Of a stretch of DNA of 60,271 nt, positions 43,641-52,103 are shown in pieces. This DNA is from Bacilli bacterium (lineage in GTDB: Bacteria; Bacillota_I; Bacilli_A; RF39; UBA660). The stretch's first letter is position 1, and each line of letters begins with the position of its first letter. The translations under genes were made by a program, and so were the position numbers. The notes under the pieces are model-generated. The model saw only the letters and a program-made list of their open reading frames with translations, had not been told where the DNA came from and did no database searches. Location: contig JAAWSW010000001.1 of the NCBI GenBank assembly GCA_022801735.1, forward strand, positions 1 to 60,271, written 5' to 3'.

Positions 43641-44315
43641 CTAAAAAACAATTTTAAAAGGATTGTGTAAAGTACCATTACCCGATAACCTAAAATTATT
43701 ATCCAAAGAAACCACAGGCAAAATTCCAATTTCATTATATGATGGTCTAATATCAGGAAAATAAGTATTTCCAACATAATATATTCCATCAGTATCCTCA
43801 TCAATAGTCAAAGTCCAAATTGCATTATTAACGCTACTAGAAGCAATATAATTTACATAATTACCTTTATAACACACTTTCTCATTTTTAAAATACAAAT
43901 TAAGTTTCCCACATAATAATTGATTAGAATTAATCTCTAAATACTCTTTTAAACTAATAAGTTCAATTTGTTTAACAATCTTTCTATAATTATCCTCTAC
44001 AATATTTAAATAGTCGTAATTTAAATATTTATTTAATGTAGAATCATTCCATTTACTAGAACCACCTTCATCATAAGGCATATGAGCAAAAACCTCATTT
44101 CTAATTAATTTAACTTCATTCTTATCCAAAGATAAAACCCTCCATAACTCATTATTGAAAACAATATAATTATTCGGATTAAACCCTTTATACAAATATC
44201 TTTCCTCTTCATATTTATCTTGATATAAACCATCACCCTTTGTAACTACAGGAACATTTACACCATTAAAATTAAATCCAATAACTATCATAATTAACTT
44301 TAATAAAAATTCCAT
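43641..44315 (-). CDS. Exported DUF6273-like protein
   Basis: The 224-residue product begins with a hydrophobic segment (EFLLKLIMIVIGFNF), probably a signal peptide. The body has the recurring elements of DUF6273-type surface domains: YKGFNPNNYIVFNNELWRVL, KLIRNEVF, a KWNDSTLNKYLN stretch and the C-terminal RLSGNGTLHNPFKI. The function is unknown; such domains are common in secreted proteins of gut Firmicutes. ATG 44315 has GGAGG close upstream. It is alone in its unit. Confidence 0.75.
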   Translation of the reverse strand: MEFLLKLIMIVIGFNFNGVNVPVVTKGDGLYQDKYEEERYLYKGFNPNNYIVFNNELWRVLSLDKNEVKLIRNEVFAHMPYDEGGSSKWNDSTLNKYLNYDYLNIVEDNYRKIVKQIELISLKEYLEINSNQLLCGKLNLYFKNEKVCYKGNYVNYIASSSVNNAIWTLTIDEDTDGIYYVGNTYFPDIRPSYNEIGILPVVSLDNNFRLSGNGTLHNPFKIVF

Positions 44316-44455
44316 TATTCCTCCAATCATTAAATTATTACCCCAAAGCCCTTTTTACCCTTCTACATATATCCTACTGCGCTGGCCTATCAAATTCCTT
44401 CTTTTTATGTAAAAAAATAAAAAAAATTTGCTATAATTTATAATAGGTGAAGTAA

Positions 44456-45178
44456 ATGACAAAAAAACAAAAAAATAAATTAATAATACCCATAATACTA
44501 ATTTTAATTATTACAATAGTATCATATTTTAAATATGATATTGATAAAATATTTAATCAAATATTACCAAAAGAAGAAATAAAATCTTATAGCCTAAAAG
44601 AAATACCTGAATATGACCATAAAGATTATATTGTAATTAACAATAATATTCCAAACTTTAATGAAGAAGACTATACTAAAAAAGCCTTTGAAAACTATAG
44701 TAACTTAGACTATTTAGGAAGAGCCATGGCAGCATACGCCAATATAGGAATAGAATTAATGCCAACCGAAAAAAGAGGATCAATTGGTATGATAAAACCA
44801 TCTGGATGGCACACAATAAAATATGATATAGTAAATGGTAAATATCTATATAATAGATGTCACTTAATTGGCTATCAATTAACAGGTGAAAACGCCAATG
44901 AAAAAAACTTAATAACATGTACAAGACAAATGAACACTGGTGCTATGTTAGATTATGAAAATAAAGTAGCAAATTATATCAAAGAAACTAATAATCACGT
45001 ATTATATAGAGTAACACCTATATATAAAGACAATAATTTACTATCAAACGGTGTCCAAATAGAAGCAAGTTCAGTAGAAGATAAAGGAAAATCACTTTCA
45101 TTTAATATATTTATATATAATGTTCAAGATGGTATACAGATAGACTATAAAACAGGAGATAGTAAATTAAAACAATAA
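44456..45178 (+). CDS. Membrane-anchored DNA/RNA endonuclease (EndA/NucA-like)
   Basis: The 240-residue protein has an N-terminal membrane anchor (KLIIPIILILIITIVSYF) and a beta-beta-alpha-metal nuclease domain: SGWHTIKYD, then the active-site YNRCHLIGYQLTGENANEKNLITCTRQMN, where the His is catalytic and the Asn coordinates the metal, then the trailing VTPIYKDN and FNIFIYNVQ. It matches streptococcal DNA-entry nucleases in its whole length. Such enzymes degrade extracellular DNA or cut DNA during competence. An AGGTGAAG site precedes the ATG. Confidence 0.92.
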   Translation: MTKKQKNKLIIPIILILIITIVSYFKYDIDKIFNQILPKEEIKSYSLKEIPEYDHKDYIVINNNIPNFNEEDYTKKAFENYSNLDYLGRAMAAYANIGIELMPTEKRGSIGMIKPSGWHTIKYDIVNGKYLYNRCHLIGYQLTGENANEKNLITCTRQMNTGAMLDYENKVANYIKETNNHVLYRVTPIYKDNNLLSNGVQIEASSVEDKGKSLSFNIFIYNVQDGIQIDYKTGDSKLKQ

Positions 45179-45206
45179 AAAATTAGGAAACAAACTCCTA
45201 ATTTTT
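45178..45206. terminator. Bidirectional terminator after the nuclease gene
   Basis: An 11-bp hairpin AAAAATTAGGA / TCCTAATTTTT shared by convergent genes. Confidence 0.88.
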
Positions 45207-45224
45207 TATTAGTCTAAAATTAAT

Positions 45225-45623
45225 TTAACGTAATATTGCTCTTGCTAAAATTTCTCTACTTTTTTTATTAATTTTTACTTTAGATAACTTATCATCTTCT
45301 ACGCAAGAACTAGTTTCTAAGCAAGTGCTTATTTGTTCTATATTATCTTCACCATAATTTTGTTCAATATCATATAATTTTAATATTTCATCTATAGAAT
45401 TTTCATCCAAAAACCTTTTAATTGTTTCTTCATACGATAAAGTAACGCCTGATAGTTTACTTTCTAATAGCCGAATTTGAAAAAAACCATAATTCATCGC
45501 ATTTTCTAAAAACAATAAAATATCTTCAAATGATACTAAGGTACCATAATATTCTTTAATTATAACTTGTAACTCTAAAATTTTGTTCATTACATCATTA
45601 TCCATTACCATTTTTTCTTTCAT
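45225..45623 (-). CDS. Hypothetical cytosolic protein
   Basis: The 132-residue product is helical and acidic (LELQVIIKEYYGTLVSFEDI, TIKRFLDENSIDEILKLYD) with a basic end (NKKSREILARAIL). No domain recognised. ATG 45623 follows AAAGGAGG, a strong site, at 6 nt; an upstream in-frame start at 45656 has none. Own transcription unit. Confidence 0.7.
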   Translation of the reverse strand: MKEKMVMDNDVMNKILELQVIIKEYYGTLVSFEDILLFLENAMNYGFFQIRLLESKLSGVTLSYEETIKRFLDENSIDEILKLYDIEQNYGEDNIEQISTCLETSSCVEDDKLSKVKINKKSREILARAILR

Positions 45624-45674
45624 AAAAAACCTCCTTTTAATAAGATTATACAACAATAATATAGCACCGTCAAA

Positions 45675-45704
45675 AAAACTTAAGAAATAAAAATCTTAAG
45701 TTTT
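45675..45704 (-). terminator. Terminator of the Nudix gene
   Basis: An 11-bp hairpin AAAACTTAAGA / TCTTAAGTTTT followed by T residues on the minus strand. Confidence 0.85.
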
Positions 45705-46143
45705 AATTTACATTAAAATAATTTTTTAAAACATAATCCATAGTAATTTTAACATCTGGAAAAACAGATAAGTTTTCAAGTTCTTTTCTAGAAAACCACC
45801 CAATATCATAACTTTCATTACTAATTACTAGATCAGTAATTTCATTATTAGGTACAGCAGCATAAATAATATCGAAATGTTTTTCACCATTATCCTTACG
45901 ATTACACTGAATACCTAAAGGTCTAATCATATCATCTTCCCTAGGAAAACGCTCTCCAAGAAGCGTAATCTTAATACCAGTTTCTTCATAAACCTCTCTA
46001 ATTGCTGCTTCCTCTGGAGTCTCTCCATCTTCCATATGACCACCAGGTTGTACCCATTTATCCCATAAATGATGTTTAACTAATAATATCTTTTTATCAA
46101 TTGGATTAATAACAAACGCCGAAGCGCAAAAATGTCTTTTCAT
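45703..46143 (-). CDS. Nudix hydrolase
   Basis: The 146-residue protein contains the full Nudix box GGHMEDGETPEEAAIREVYEETGI, i.e. G-x5-E-x7-REVxEExGI, at residues 35-58. It should hydrolyse a nucleoside diphosphate linked to another moiety, with Mg2+. The substrate is not predictable, although the HFCASAFVIN start and the VKHHLWDKWVQPGGHM strand recall ADP-ribose or nucleotide-cleaning enzymes. The start is weakly supported by GGTGGT upstream. Monocistronic. Confidence 0.92.
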   Translation of the reverse strand: MKRHFCASAFVINPIDKKILLVKHHLWDKWVQPGGHMEDGETPEEAAIREVYEETGIKITLLGERFPREDDMIRPLGIQCNRKDNGEKHFDIIYAAVPNNEITDLVISNESYDIGWFSRKELENLSVFPDVKITMDYVLKNYFNVN

Positions 46144-46186
46144 ACTACCACCATATTAAATTATAACAAATACTTATATATAAAAT

Positions 46187-46906
46187 CTACCCAAGTTCAT
46201 CATAACCTTTAGTGTTTACATTTTTTCCGTAAACAAGTAACGTATCCTCTAAATCTAAAGTAGCAAGTAAAACTTCCTCTAATTTATAACCCTTAACCTT
46301 AAGTTCATGCATAAGCCAATCCACATCCTTATGCATAACCTCCATAGAATTATCAATAATTTGTCCATCCACAATTAAATTAGCACATAACCCAGTCTTT
46401 TTCTTTTTTACCTTTAAATCCTTGTTAGTTGGTGTTTGATAATCCGGTTTAGCCAGAAAACTAATCTCACCATTTGCCTCCATCAAAGCATAATCAACTT
46501 CCGAAATATCAAAATAACCATTGATTCTACATTCTTCTAATAAATCATTAATATCAAATTTAGTTTTTCGTAAATTAGCATATAAAATTCTACCATCTTG
46601 AATTAACATAGTAGGATCTCCAATAAAAAATTTACGCAAACGAAGACTTTTCATAGAAAGAATAGAAACTAAATAAGCAACAAACCCAAATACAATAACT
46701 GCAATTATCCCATGTAAATACTTAGAATCTAAATTTAAAGCCATTTCTGCTGCAAAATTACCAATAGATATTCCGATAACATAATCAAAAACACTAAACT
46801 GTGATACCTGTTTCTTACCAATCATTTTAGTAACTAAAAATAATACAACTAAAGAAACTAAACACCTCATAACCACATCAAATAAATCAATTAATTCTTT
46901 TTCCAT
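46187..46906 (-). CDS. DUF421 (YetF-like) membrane protein
   Basis: The 239-residue protein has three N-terminal membrane helices (MRCLVSLVVLFLVTKMIGKK, DYVIGISIGNFAAEMAL, IIAVIVFGFVAYLVSI), then a cytoplasmic region with GDPTMLIQDGRILYANLRK, INDLLEECRINGYFDI and PDYQTPTNKDL. This is the YetF/DUF421 arrangement; several Bacillus members are spore-associated but the molecular role is unknown. I use ATG 46906 after GGTGAT; an upstream extension lacks a site. It lies just after the transferase gene. Confidence 0.88.
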   Translation of the reverse strand: MEKELIDLFDVVMRCLVSLVVLFLVTKMIGKKQVSQFSVFDYVIGISIGNFAAEMALNLDSKYLHGIIAVIVFGFVAYLVSILSMKSLRLRKFFIGDPTMLIQDGRILYANLRKTKFDINDLLEECRINGYFDISEVDYALMEANGEISFLAKPDYQTPTNKDLKVKKKKTGLCANLIVDGQIIDNSMEVMHKDVDWLMHELKVKGYKLEEVLLATLDLEDTLLVYGKNVNTKGYDELG

Positions 46907-46941
46907 AAAATCACCATTTTTAGTATTACCTTCAAAAAAAA

Positions 46942-46960
46942 AATTATGCAAAGCATAATT
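46942..46960 (-). terminator. Terminator of the glycosyl-phosphate transferase gene
   Basis: AATTATGC-TTT-GCATAATT hairpin with a long T run on the minus strand. Confidence 0.85.
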
Positions 46961-48032
46961 ATTTTTTAGGCAATTTAAACTTCTTTTCAAAATCTTTATG
47001 ATTAAATACAACATCCGTTTTCAAAACTAAAAGCATAACAATAATTACTAACACAGTATAAAGTATATAACCTAACTCTCTATTCTTAAGTACATATACA
47101 ATAGACGCAATTGCAAATAAAATTTGAATACCATAAATAATTAAAACAGAAGTCCTATAAGAAAGATTCATATTTAAAAATTGATGATGAATATGTGATT
47201 TATCAGGAGTAGCAAAACTTTCTCCCTTTAACCTTCTTCTAACAATAGCAAATAAAGTATCTAAAATAGGAATTGCTAAAATAAGTAATGGAATAATAAA
47301 TGAAGTTAAAGTAACATTCTTAAATCCAAGTAAAGCAATTACTGAAACCATAAATCCCATAAACATAGAACCCGAATCACCAGCAAATACTGTAGCAGGA
47401 TGGAAATTATGAACTAAAAATCCTAAAGTAGCACCAAACATTATAAAAGTCATTGTAACATCTAGTCCCATATTTCCCATAATAACTGCAATTATTCCAA
47501 TAGTTAAATAGTAAATAGCGCTTATACCGCCAGCCAGTCCATCAAGTCCATCAATTAAATTCATACAGTTTATACATGCAACAATAAATAAAACTGTAAT
47601 TGGATACGCAAGAACCCCAAAATCAATATAGAAACCAAATGCACTTACGTCTTGTAATACAATTCCACCATAGAAAGTTACAACACATGCCGCTGCAAGT
47701 TGTCCAGCAAATTTAACAGATGCCTTTATTGAATGAATATCATCTATAATTCCTGTAAGCACAATTAAAAAACTACCAATCAAAATAGAATTCATCATAC
47801 TACTTTGTTCACCAAAAATCATATAACTAAACAAAAATCCGATAAACATTGCAAGTCCACCAAGTTTTGGTGTCGTTTTCTTATGAATATGTCTATGTCC
47901 CTCTTCTGATCTTGGAATATCCAAAGCACCAATATGAAAGGCAAGTTTCTTAATAAAAGGCATTATAAATGCTACCACTAAAAATGTAATTAAAATCATT
48001 AGGAAAATTCTTGTAATTAGTTCTTCTCCCAT
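46959..48032 (-). CDS. Undecaprenyl-phosphate N-acetylglucosamine-1-phosphate transferase-like (TagO/WecA family)
   Basis: The 357-residue membrane enzyme has about ten helices and the family motifs: TPKLGGLAMF, LTGIIDDIHSIKASVKF (with DD), NCMNLIDGLDGLAGG (with Asp), VFAGDSGSMFMGF and the His-rich KSHIHHQFLN. It transfers a sugar phosphate to undecaprenyl phosphate, usually GlcNAc-1-P as the first step of teichoic-acid or surface-glycan synthesis. The HIHH motif and NLIDGLDGLAGG favour TagO/WecA over MraY. ATG 48032 follows AGGTGG. It is next to DUF421. Confidence 0.9.
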   Translation of the reverse strand: MGEELITRIFLMILITFLVVAFIMPFIKKLAFHIGALDIPRSEEGHRHIHKKTTPKLGGLAMFIGFLFSYMIFGEQSSMMNSILIGSFLIVLTGIIDDIHSIKASVKFAGQLAAACVVTFYGGIVLQDVSAFGFYIDFGVLAYPITVLFIVACINCMNLIDGLDGLAGGISAIYYLTIGIIAVIMGNMGLDVTMTFIMFGATLGFLVHNFHPATVFAGDSGSMFMGFMVSVIALLGFKNVTLTSFIIPLLILAIPILDTLFAIVRRRLKGESFATPDKSHIHHQFLNMNLSYRTSVLIIYGIQILFAIASIVYVLKNRELGYILYTVLVIIVMLLVLKTDVVFNHKDFEKKFKLPKK

Positions 48033-48102
48033 CACTACCACCTCTATTATTAATTTTACCATATTTCAAAAAATAAATCTATTTTTGAATAAAAATTAAA
48101 AA

Positions 48103-48118
48103 AAGAGCACTCGCTCTT
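48103..48118 (-). terminator. Terminator of the M18 aminopeptidase gene
   Basis: AAGAGC-GAGT-GCTCTT hairpin followed by TTTTTAA on the minus strand. Confidence 0.8.
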
Positions 48119-49526
48119 AATCCTGATAAAATGCCTTATAAACTTCATAAGCATTATATAAATCAAATTTACTAATAACCTCATATGGCGCATGCATTGA
48201 AAGTACTGGAACACCACAATCTAAAACATCTACACCCTTATTGGCCAATATATAAGCAATTGTTCCTCCGCCACCTTCATCAACTTTACCCATATCAGAC
48301 ATTTGATAAACTAAATTGTTTTTATCTAAAATATTTCTAATTTTAGCCACAAATTCTGCAGAAGCATCACTCGCTCCACCTTTTCCACCACTACCAGTAT
48401 ATTTACACAAAGAAATACCATTTCCTAGATAAGCAGCATTATGGCAATCATCAACATCACTATATGTAGGGTCTGCTGCAGAAGTTACATCAGAAGATAA
48501 CATCTTAGAATTGCATAAAGTTTTTTCCAATACATTATACCCATTTTGACCAGTTTTATCTAAAAGTTTAGCAATAAACACATCAAAATTTGCAGAATAC
48601 ATACCAGTATTACCAACACTACCAATTTCCTCTTTATCAGCAAGTAATGCAATAGAAGTACGCTTTGGATTTTTCAAATCAATAATAGCCCTCAAAGTAG
48701 CATAAGCACAAGATCTATCATCATGACCATACCCAGCAATCATACTAAGATCAAAACCCAAACTACGGGCTTCAAATGCTGGAACCAATTCTAACTCTGC
48801 ACTAATAAAGTCTTTTTCAATAATGCCATATTTTTTATTTAAAATATCCAAAATATTTAATTTAACTTTTTCCGAAGCATCTTTATCATCATAAGGAATA
48901 CTACCAACTAAAACATTTAAATCCTCACCAGCAATGCCTGATTCTAAAGTTTTCTTTTCCTGTTTTCTTGCTAAATGTGGTAATAAATCTGTAATAGTAA
49001 ATATTGGATCATTTTTATCATCACCAATACGAACATTAACAACCTCTCCACTACTTTTAACAATAACACCTCTAAGCATTAAAGGAATTGCAGTCCATTG
49101 ATATTTCTTTATTCCACCATAATAATGTGTTTTAAATAAAGCCAAACCACCAGATTCATATAAAGGATTAGGTTTCAAATCAAGTCTAGGCGAATCAATA
49201 TGCGCCCCTACCAAATTCAAACCTTCCTCAAGCATAGTATCTCCAATAACTGCAGCATAAATAGCCTTTTTTCTATTTACAAAATAAACTTTATCACCTG
49301 GGTTTAAACAATCTACTTCATCAATATTTACAAATCCATTTTCTTTAAGTAAAACTTCAGAAAATAAGGTGCATTCCCTTTCAGTCCTGCACCTATTTAA
49401 AAATTCTATATACTCACTACTAAAATCCATCACTAACGCTTTTTTATCCCCAGATAATCCTTCAAAACCACTTTTTTTATTGTCAAACAATTGATCTTTC
49501 AATTTTTGACCCTTAGTTTTATCCAT
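48117..49526 (-). CDS. M18-family aminopeptidase
   Basis: The 469-residue metallo-aminopeptidase shows the M18 elements: VGAHIDSPRLDLKPNPLYE with the first zinc ligand, GHDDRSCAY with Asp, LADKEEIGSVGNTG with the Glu pair, and the C-terminal SMHAPYEVIS with the final His. It removes N-terminal residues, often acidic ones, from peptides in the cytoplasm. The usual two-zinc site is complete. ATG 49526 follows GGAGAG at 5 nt; a start 33 nt upstream lacks a site. It is separated from mbl by a 36-nt gap. Confidence 0.92.
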   Translation of the reverse strand: MDKTKGQKLKDQLFDNKKSGFEGLSGDKKALVMDFSSEYIEFLNRCRTERECTLFSEVLLKENGFVNIDEVDCLNPGDKVYFVNRKKAIYAAVIGDTMLEEGLNLVGAHIDSPRLDLKPNPLYESGGLALFKTHYYGGIKKYQWTAIPLMLRGVIVKSSGEVVNVRIGDDKNDPIFTITDLLPHLARKQEKKTLESGIAGEDLNVLVGSIPYDDKDASEKVKLNILDILNKKYGIIEKDFISAELELVPAFEARSLGFDLSMIAGYGHDDRSCAYATLRAIIDLKNPKRTSIALLADKEEIGSVGNTGMYSANFDVFIAKLLDKTGQNGYNVLEKTLCNSKMLSSDVTSAADPTYSDVDDCHNAAYLGNGISLCKYTGSGGKGGASDASAEFVAKIRNILDKNNLVYQMSDMGKVDEGGGGTIAYILANKGVDVLDCGVPVLSMHAPYEVISKFDLYNAYEVYKAFYQD

Positions 49527-49562
49527 ATTATCTCTCCATTCTGGTTTTAGTATATCCAATTA

Positions 49563-50564
49563 TTAAAAATTTAAACCATTATCCACTAAATTTACATTAT
49601 CAAGTAAAACTCCAGTACCCTCAACAACACAAGTTAAAGGACTTTCAGCAATAAATACTGGTACTTTAAGTTCGTGTGCTAATAATTGATCAAAACCATT
49701 AAGTAAAGCACCACCACCAGTTACCACAACACCTTTATCAACAATATCTGCAGATAATTCTGGAGGTGTTTGCTCTAAAACTGCTTTAGCAGTATTTATA
49801 ATTGTATAAATACTTTCTCTTAATGCCTCTTCAACCTCATCAGAAGTAATAGTTACAGTATGTGGTAATCCAGTAACTAAGTCACGACCTCTAACTTCCA
49901 TTTTTTCGTTTAAAGCACCTGGAAAAACAGTACCAATTGTAAACTTAATATCCTCTGCTGTACGATCACCAATAAGTAATTTATATTTATCTTTTAAATA
50001 TTTCATAATATCACTATCAAAAACATTACCCGCAATTTTAATAGAAGAAGAAGTAACAATACCACCTAAAGATAAAATTGCAATATCAGTAGTTCCACCA
50101 CCAATGTCGATAATCATATTACCACTAGGTTTTGAAATATCCATTCCTGCACCAATAGCAGCAACTTTTGGTTCTTCTTCAAGAAATACTTTTCTTGCTC
50201 CAGTTCTTTCCGCCGCTTCTGTAATCGCATTTTTTTCTACTTGAGTAATATTCGAAGGACAACAAATTAAAATTCTAGGACGAGCAAAAAAACTTCTACC
50301 ATTTACTTTTCTAATAAAATGGTTAAGCATTATTTCCGTAATTTCAAAATCCGCAATAACTCCATCTTTCATAGGTCTAATAGCCTTAACCCTTCCTGGA
50401 GTTCTACCAAGCATATCCCTAGCCTCTGTTCCAACCGCTAAAGGTCTTTTTGTGTCAGCATCTATAGCCACTACACTAGGCTCATTTAAAACGATTCCTT
50501 GCCCTTTTATATATATAAGTACGTTTGCTGTTCCTAAATCTATTCCAATATCTTTTGAAAACAT
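49563..50564 (-). CDS. mbl: Rod-shape actin homologue MreB/Mbl
   Basis: The 333-residue protein is an MreB-family actin: IGIDLGTANVLIY is phosphate 1, DIGGGTTDIAILSLGG phosphate 2 and VVTGGGALL the adenosine loop. It forms filaments below the membrane to guide lateral wall synthesis, so the cell is probably rod-shaped or elongated. Its position directly downstream of spoIIID matches the spoIIID-mbl order of Bacillus and favours the Mbl paralogue. GGTGAT lies before ATG 50564. Confidence 0.95.
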   Translation of the reverse strand: MFSKDIGIDLGTANVLIYIKGQGIVLNEPSVVAIDADTKRPLAVGTEARDMLGRTPGRVKAIRPMKDGVIADFEITEIMLNHFIRKVNGRSFFARPRILICCPSNITQVEKNAITEAAERTGARKVFLEEEPKVAAIGAGMDISKPSGNMIIDIGGGTTDIAILSLGGIVTSSSIKIAGNVFDSDIMKYLKDKYKLLIGDRTAEDIKFTIGTVFPGALNEKMEVRGRDLVTGLPHTVTITSDEVEEALRESIYTIINTAKAVLEQTPPELSADIVDKGVVVTGGGALLNGFDQLLAHELKVPVFIAESPLTCVVEGTGVLLDNVNLVDNGLNF

Positions 50565-50619
50565 ATATATCACCTTTTTCCTTCTAATATTATAACACAG
50601 AGCATCCCATTTTAATAGA

Positions 50620-50874
50620 TTAACTAGATAAATTTAAATACTTTTTTTTCGTTGATTCCCCGCCCTTAATATGTCTAATATCCATGTGATATTTAAGTAT
50701 TTGCTGAACAGATAAATATAAGCCCTCATCAATAACTTTTAATCTATCTTTCAAATCTTTATGAACAGTACTTTTTGATACATTAAATACCTTTGCAATC
50801 TCTCTTAATGTATCGCCTGTATCAATCATATATTCCGCTTCCAATATAACTCTCTTAACAATATCATTTTCCAA
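50620..50874 (-). CDS. spoIIID: Sporulation regulator SpoIIID
   Basis: The 84-residue DNA-binding protein has the SpoIIID core: EAEYMIDTGDTLREIAKVFNV, then SKSTVHKDLKDRL, QQILKYHMDIRHIKGGESTKKKY. In Bacillus it represses and activates mother-cell genes during sporulation. TTG 50874 is the likely start because AGGGG lies 8 nt upstream; earlier in-frame codons have no site. It is followed within 56 nt by mbl, as in Bacillus. Its basic C-terminus, a second DNA-binding element, is intact, so the protein is probably active. Confidence 0.94.
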   Translation of the reverse strand: MENDIVKRVILEAEYMIDTGDTLREIAKVFNVSKSTVHKDLKDRLKVIDEGLYLSVQQILKYHMDIRHIKGGESTKKKYLNLSS

Positions 50875-50963
50875 ACATATCGCCCCTTTATTTAAGTATA
50901 TAAATTTGGAAAAATAATTAGACCAAAATATAATATATAACAATAAATAGGCGCCAAATAATT

Positions 50964-51824
50964 TTATAATTGATCTAATAAAATTTTTAAATAATTACTA
51001 TCCTCTATTTTATTAATCCCAAAACATTTTTTACCTAATTCCTTAAATGAGGCTCCACAGTGATATAAAATACTATCATCGATAATTATAAACCTATCAT
51101 GAAATTTATAATTATTAATTATTTCAATATTATCATACTGTTTCATATATTTTGTTATTGCTGTCTTATCAATATTTTTAGTATATATTTTTATAGGAAC
51201 TGTTATATTTTTAATTAAATTAAATAACGTCCTCCCAGCATAATTATCTATAATTATTATTTTTTCTTTAGCATTAGTTAATATTTCCATCATCAAATTA
51301 TATGCATCATATATTTGCCCTTCAAAAAACAAATGATTATTTGGAGTATTTTGAAAATTATCAAAAGTCTCCTTTAAAAACTTTATATCATCATCGTGTT
51401 TTAAAACCAAACTATTTATATACCTTTGTTCCAATAAACTATTAGACATAAATTTTCTCATGGCTACAAAAGCACGCATAATATCTACACTTATTTGGGC
51501 AGCTTTTTCCGTTCTCAGTACTGAAGCAAGCATCGCAACACCCTGCTCAGTAAAAACGTATGGTAACTTTCTAACCCCACCTTGATTACCAATTTTTGAA
51601 GTTCCATTTTGGAACTTCAAACCATTATATTCTTCCTTTGTTAACTGAAAATAAAAATCTTCTGGAAATCTATTAGTATTTCTTTTAACCGCTTTATTTA
51701 TATCCTTTGTTCCATTCGCACATCCATACAATTTTGCTAAATCTGAATCCAACATCACCTGTTTACCTCTAATTTCATATATCATATTTTTAATATCATT
51801 ATCCTTAATCATAATTTCATTCAT
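50964..51824 (-). CDS. ORF6N-domain DNA-binding protein with PLD-like C-terminus
   Basis: The 286-residue protein starts with an ORF6N domain (YEIRGKQVMLDSDLAKLYG, DINKAVKRNTNRFPEDFYFQ, LPYVFTEQGVAMLASVL), known from phage and mobile-element antirepressor-type proteins. Its C-terminal half has ERYINSLVLK, IYDAYNLMMEILTNAKEKIIIID and KFHDRFIIID, a phospholipase-D-like fold segment with one HxD-type motif. The family is common outside phages too. Here it lies between disA and spoIIID, an insertion compared with known sporulation clusters. ATG 51824 follows GGAGG. Confidence 0.9.
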   Translation of the reverse strand: MNEIMIKDNDIKNMIYEIRGKQVMLDSDLAKLYGCANGTKDINKAVKRNTNRFPEDFYFQLTKEEYNGLKFQNGTSKIGNQGGVRKLPYVFTEQGVAMLASVLRTEKAAQISVDIMRAFVAMRKFMSNSLLEQRYINSLVLKHDDDIKFLKETFDNFQNTPNNHLFFEGQIYDAYNLMMEILTNAKEKIIIIDNYAGRTLFNLIKNITVPIKIYTKNIDKTAITKYMKQYDNIEIINNYKFHDRFIIIDDSILYHCGASFKELGKKCFGINKIEDSNYLKILLDQL

Positions 51825-51915
51825 TATAAACACCTCCATTTTCAAATAAGCCCTTTTATTCCCTCATCTATAATATACAATTTTTGTATATCAAATCCCT
51901 GCTTCAAACACAAAA

Positions 51916-51937
51916 AAATTGCACTTTTATGCAATTT
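51916..51937 (-). terminator. Terminator after the frameshifted small gene downstream of disA
   Basis: AAATTGCA / TGCAATTT hairpin followed by TTTTGTG on the minus strand. Confidence 0.8.
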
Positions 51938-52095
51938 TATAATTTTTTATAATAAACACTGTACACTCTTTAATTTTCCATTTATTATCCACATTAACTA
52001 ACTCAAAACTAGTAATAATTTCTTCTGCTTGATTAATATCATCTACAACATTACCTTCATTATCAACAATATAACAATATCCTTTTATAATTCAT
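51927..52095 (-). pseudogene. Small gene with a one-base frameshift downstream of disA
   Basis: ATG 52095 has AAGGA upstream, and its frame reads MNYKRILLYC then stops. If one A of the run AAAA at 52083-52086 is removed, the frame continues MNYKGYCYIVDNEGNVVDDI... for 55 residues to a stop at 51927, inside a terminator hairpin. The extended product has a strand-rich beginning and a helix (AEEIITSFELVN); no family is recognised. It may be a recent loss, a phase-variable tract or an assembly error. The gene follows disA by 8 nt. Confidence 0.6.
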
Positions 52096-52103
52096 TTATA
52101 TCC

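Noticed and set aside
50964..51824. Prophage remnant marked by the ORF6N gene
   Set aside because: No integrase, capsid, terminase or attachment repeat is near; ORF6N proteins also occur as ordinary chromosomal genes.
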